A stretch of 64,000 bases of DNA from positions 6,388,001 through 6,452,000 of the forward strand of contig NZ_CP109137.1 of the NCBI RefSeq assembly GCF_035918095.1. The letters are read 5' to 3'. Source of the DNA: Streptomyces sp. NBC_01750. GTDB taxonomy: Bacteria; Actinomycetota; Actinomycetes; Streptomycetales; Streptomycetaceae. The notes beneath the pieces are model-generated. The model saw only the letters and a list, made by a program, of their open reading frames with translations. It was not told where the DNA came from and ran no database searches. This document shows positions 62,915-64,000 of the stretch, piece by piece; position 1 is the stretch's first letter; every line of letters starts with the position of its first letter. A program made the position numbers and the translations under genes.

Positions 62915-63808
62915 CTACAGCCAGCCCGCGAACTCCAGCGCCAGTTCGCCCTCCCGGCGCCGCCCCGCCGCAATCGCCCGTGTGCCCGACTCCACCGCCC
63001 GGAACAGCGTCCAGCCGCGCAGACGTTCCCGGTCCACCTCCAGCGAGTCCGCGAGCTTGTTCACCCGCCGGCGGGCCGCAGACGCACCGGCTGATGCCGC
63101 GATCAGGTCCTCGACCCGGTCGCGGACCAGGCGCGCCAGGTCGTAGGCGCGTTCACCCACCAGCGGCTCCGGCCCGACCGCGAGCCATGGCGTGCGGTCG
63201 GCCGCGAGGACCTTGCCCTGGCGGAAGTTGCCGTGCAGCAGCAGGAGTTCGGGCGACAGGGCGGTCAGCTCGTCGCGCGCGGCAAGCGCCGCGGCGACCA
63301 GTGAAGTTGCCGCCGGATCCGCGAACGCGCGCACCGCCTCCGCCTGCCGCGCCGTCCGCTCCGCCACAGTCTCGAAGCCGTGGTCCGCCGGCGGTTCGAC
63401 CCACAGCCGCCGCACCGTCCCCGCCGCCTCCAGCAGTGCTTTCGCCTCCGGCAGCGACCGCAGGGACATCTCCGGATGCAGCCGCTCCAGCAGCAGCGCG
63501 TCCTCGGACGACGCGAGCAGCCGGACCGCGCCCCAGCCGTCCCAGCGCTCCAGCGCCGCCCGCTCCAGCGCCGGGGTGGTGAAGGACGGGGCGGCCTTCA
63601 GCGCGGCGGCCGTACCGTCGGGCTGTCGTACGAGGACGACCAGACTGCTCCTGCCGCCCGGCGCCATCACCCGCTCGACGTCCAGCTCCCACCGGTCCAC
63701 CGACTCCTGGACCGTCTTGGGCAGCTGCCCGAGCCAGTCCTCCGCGGCCGTGTCCCCGTAAGTCTCACCAAGTGCCTTGACGAGCCGCTGCGGTGGTTCG
63801 AAAGCCAT
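62915..63808 (-). CDS. APH-fold protein, predicted pseudokinase
   Basis: 297 residues of the aminoglycoside phosphotransferase/streptomycin-6-kinase type. The nucleotide-binding Lys is present (GTAAALKAAP). The catalytic loop, normally HGDLHxxN, reads HGNFRQGK, so the catalytic Asp and the metal-binding Asn are both changed. The following metal Asp (normally AIDP) reads AVGP, before the conserved PLVGERAYDLARLVRDR. It is therefore unlikely to phosphorylate anything, and may bind nucleotide or a partner. Annotation as a drug-resistance enzyme would be misleading. It is reverse-strand, 23 bp downstream of a ferritin-like gene in the same direction. Confidence 0.82.
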   Translation of the reverse strand: MAFEPPQRLVKALGETYGDTAAEDWLGQLPKTVQESVDRWELDVERVMAPGGRSSLVVLVRQPDGTAAALKAAPSFTTPALERAALERWDGWGAVRLLASSEDALLLERLHPEMSLRSLPEAKALLEAAGTVRRLWVEPPADHGFETVAERTARQAEAVRAFADPAATSLVAAALAARDELTALSPELLLLHGNFRQGKVLAADRTPWLAVGPEPLVGERAYDLARLVRDRVEDLIAASAGASAARRRVNKLADSLEVDRERLRGWTLFRAVESGTRAIAAGRRREGELALEFAGWL

Positions 63809-63831
63809 ACGTCCGTTGTTCCCTTTCCGCT

Positions 63832-64000
63832 TCAGCGCGCTCGACGCCCACTCCGCTCGGCGAGCCCTGGAAAGGCTACGCCGCTGCCGCGCCAGCGCAC
63901 CGCACGGACGGCCGCCTCGCTCAGTGCGCCCGCGGCCTCCCGGCGCAGCGGCCCTTCCGAGGCCCGTACGAGATCGGAATAGACGCCCGCGACCCGGTCC
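63832..64000 (-). CDS. Ferritin-like domain protein, 3' end (partial)
   Basis: A reverse-strand frame runs in from the right edge and stops at TGA 63832. The visible ~55 C-terminal residues read DRVAGVYSDLVRASEGPLRR, EAAGALSEAAVRAVRWRG and then AFPGL, which resembles the end of the actinobacterial DUF4439 ferritin-like proteins found near proS. The start and most of the four-helix bundle lie outside the window. The assignment rests on this short segment. Confidence 0.6.
   Translation of the reverse strand, partial: DRVAGVYSDLVRASEGPLRREAAGALSEAAVRAVRWRGSGVAFPGLAERSGRRAR

Overview
The window is high-GC actinobacterial chromosome, almost certainly Streptomyces. The evidence is extreme G/C at third codon positions, a sporulation sigma factor whose sequence reads as WhiG, clustered type I signal peptidases, a DasR-type operator before a chitinase, and the typical order rpsB-tsf-pyrH-frr-cdsA-rlmN and dxr-rseP-ispG-proS. 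It looks like core chromosome. I see no rRNA, tRNA, CRISPR array, insertion sequence, integrase or prophage gene.

Region 1 (1-6.9 kb) is a forward run: the 3' end of one signal peptidase, a second signal peptidase, a Nudix hydrolase, DUF2469, a YraN-type protein, a ComM/YifB AAA+ protein, DprA, WhiG and a TetR regulator. Region 2 (7-14.5 kb) has a reverse-strand M23 peptidase with an odd repeat-built start, then rpsB, tsf, pyrH, frr, cdsA, a small DUF6233-like gene and rlmN. Region 3 (14.5-18.5 kb) is a TPP riboswitch controlling the thiamine ABC importer thiBPQ. Region 4 (18.6-22.8 kb) is a reverse-strand set: a DMT transporter, a LOG-family protein and an ABC ATPase/FtsX-like permease pair.

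Region 5 (23-52 kb) is dominated by polyamine and GABA catabolism, spread over several transcription units. It holds an omega-aminotransferase with an Lrp regulator, two gamma-aminobutyraldehyde dehydrogenase-like enzymes, a complete spermidine/putrescine ABC importer plus an orphan paralogous binding lipoprotein, a glutamylputrescine-oxidase-like flavoenzyme, GabT, a PucR regulator and a third aldehyde dehydrogenase suited to succinate semialdehyde. The inferred route is import, then oxidation or transamination of putrescine, then GABA, succinate semialdehyde and succinate. Unrelated genes lie between these units: DUF1304/TetR, HXXEE, a DUF574 methyltransferase, GDPD, an ADA-like deaminase that is probably a 6-aminodeoxyfutalosine deaminase, DUF4190, NADAR, a secreted GH18 chitinase, a PAP2 phosphatase, a VirD4/TraG-like membrane ATPase and an EamA exporter.

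Region 6 (52-64 kb) carries an acyl-CoA dehydrogenase, a lipoprotein, the non-mevalonate genes dxr and ispG flanking the site-2 protease rseP, two GNAT proteins, proS, a degenerate array of about 40-bp repeats, an APH-fold protein lacking catalytic residues, and the 3' end of a ferritin-like gene.

The most unusual signals are the 40-bp array after proS, an 8-bp x5 repeat in the leader of the DUF1304/tetR operon, a 12-bp x6 repeat that supplies alternative start codons to the M23 gene, the predicted pseudokinase, and the lone VirD4-like ATPase inside the GABA region.
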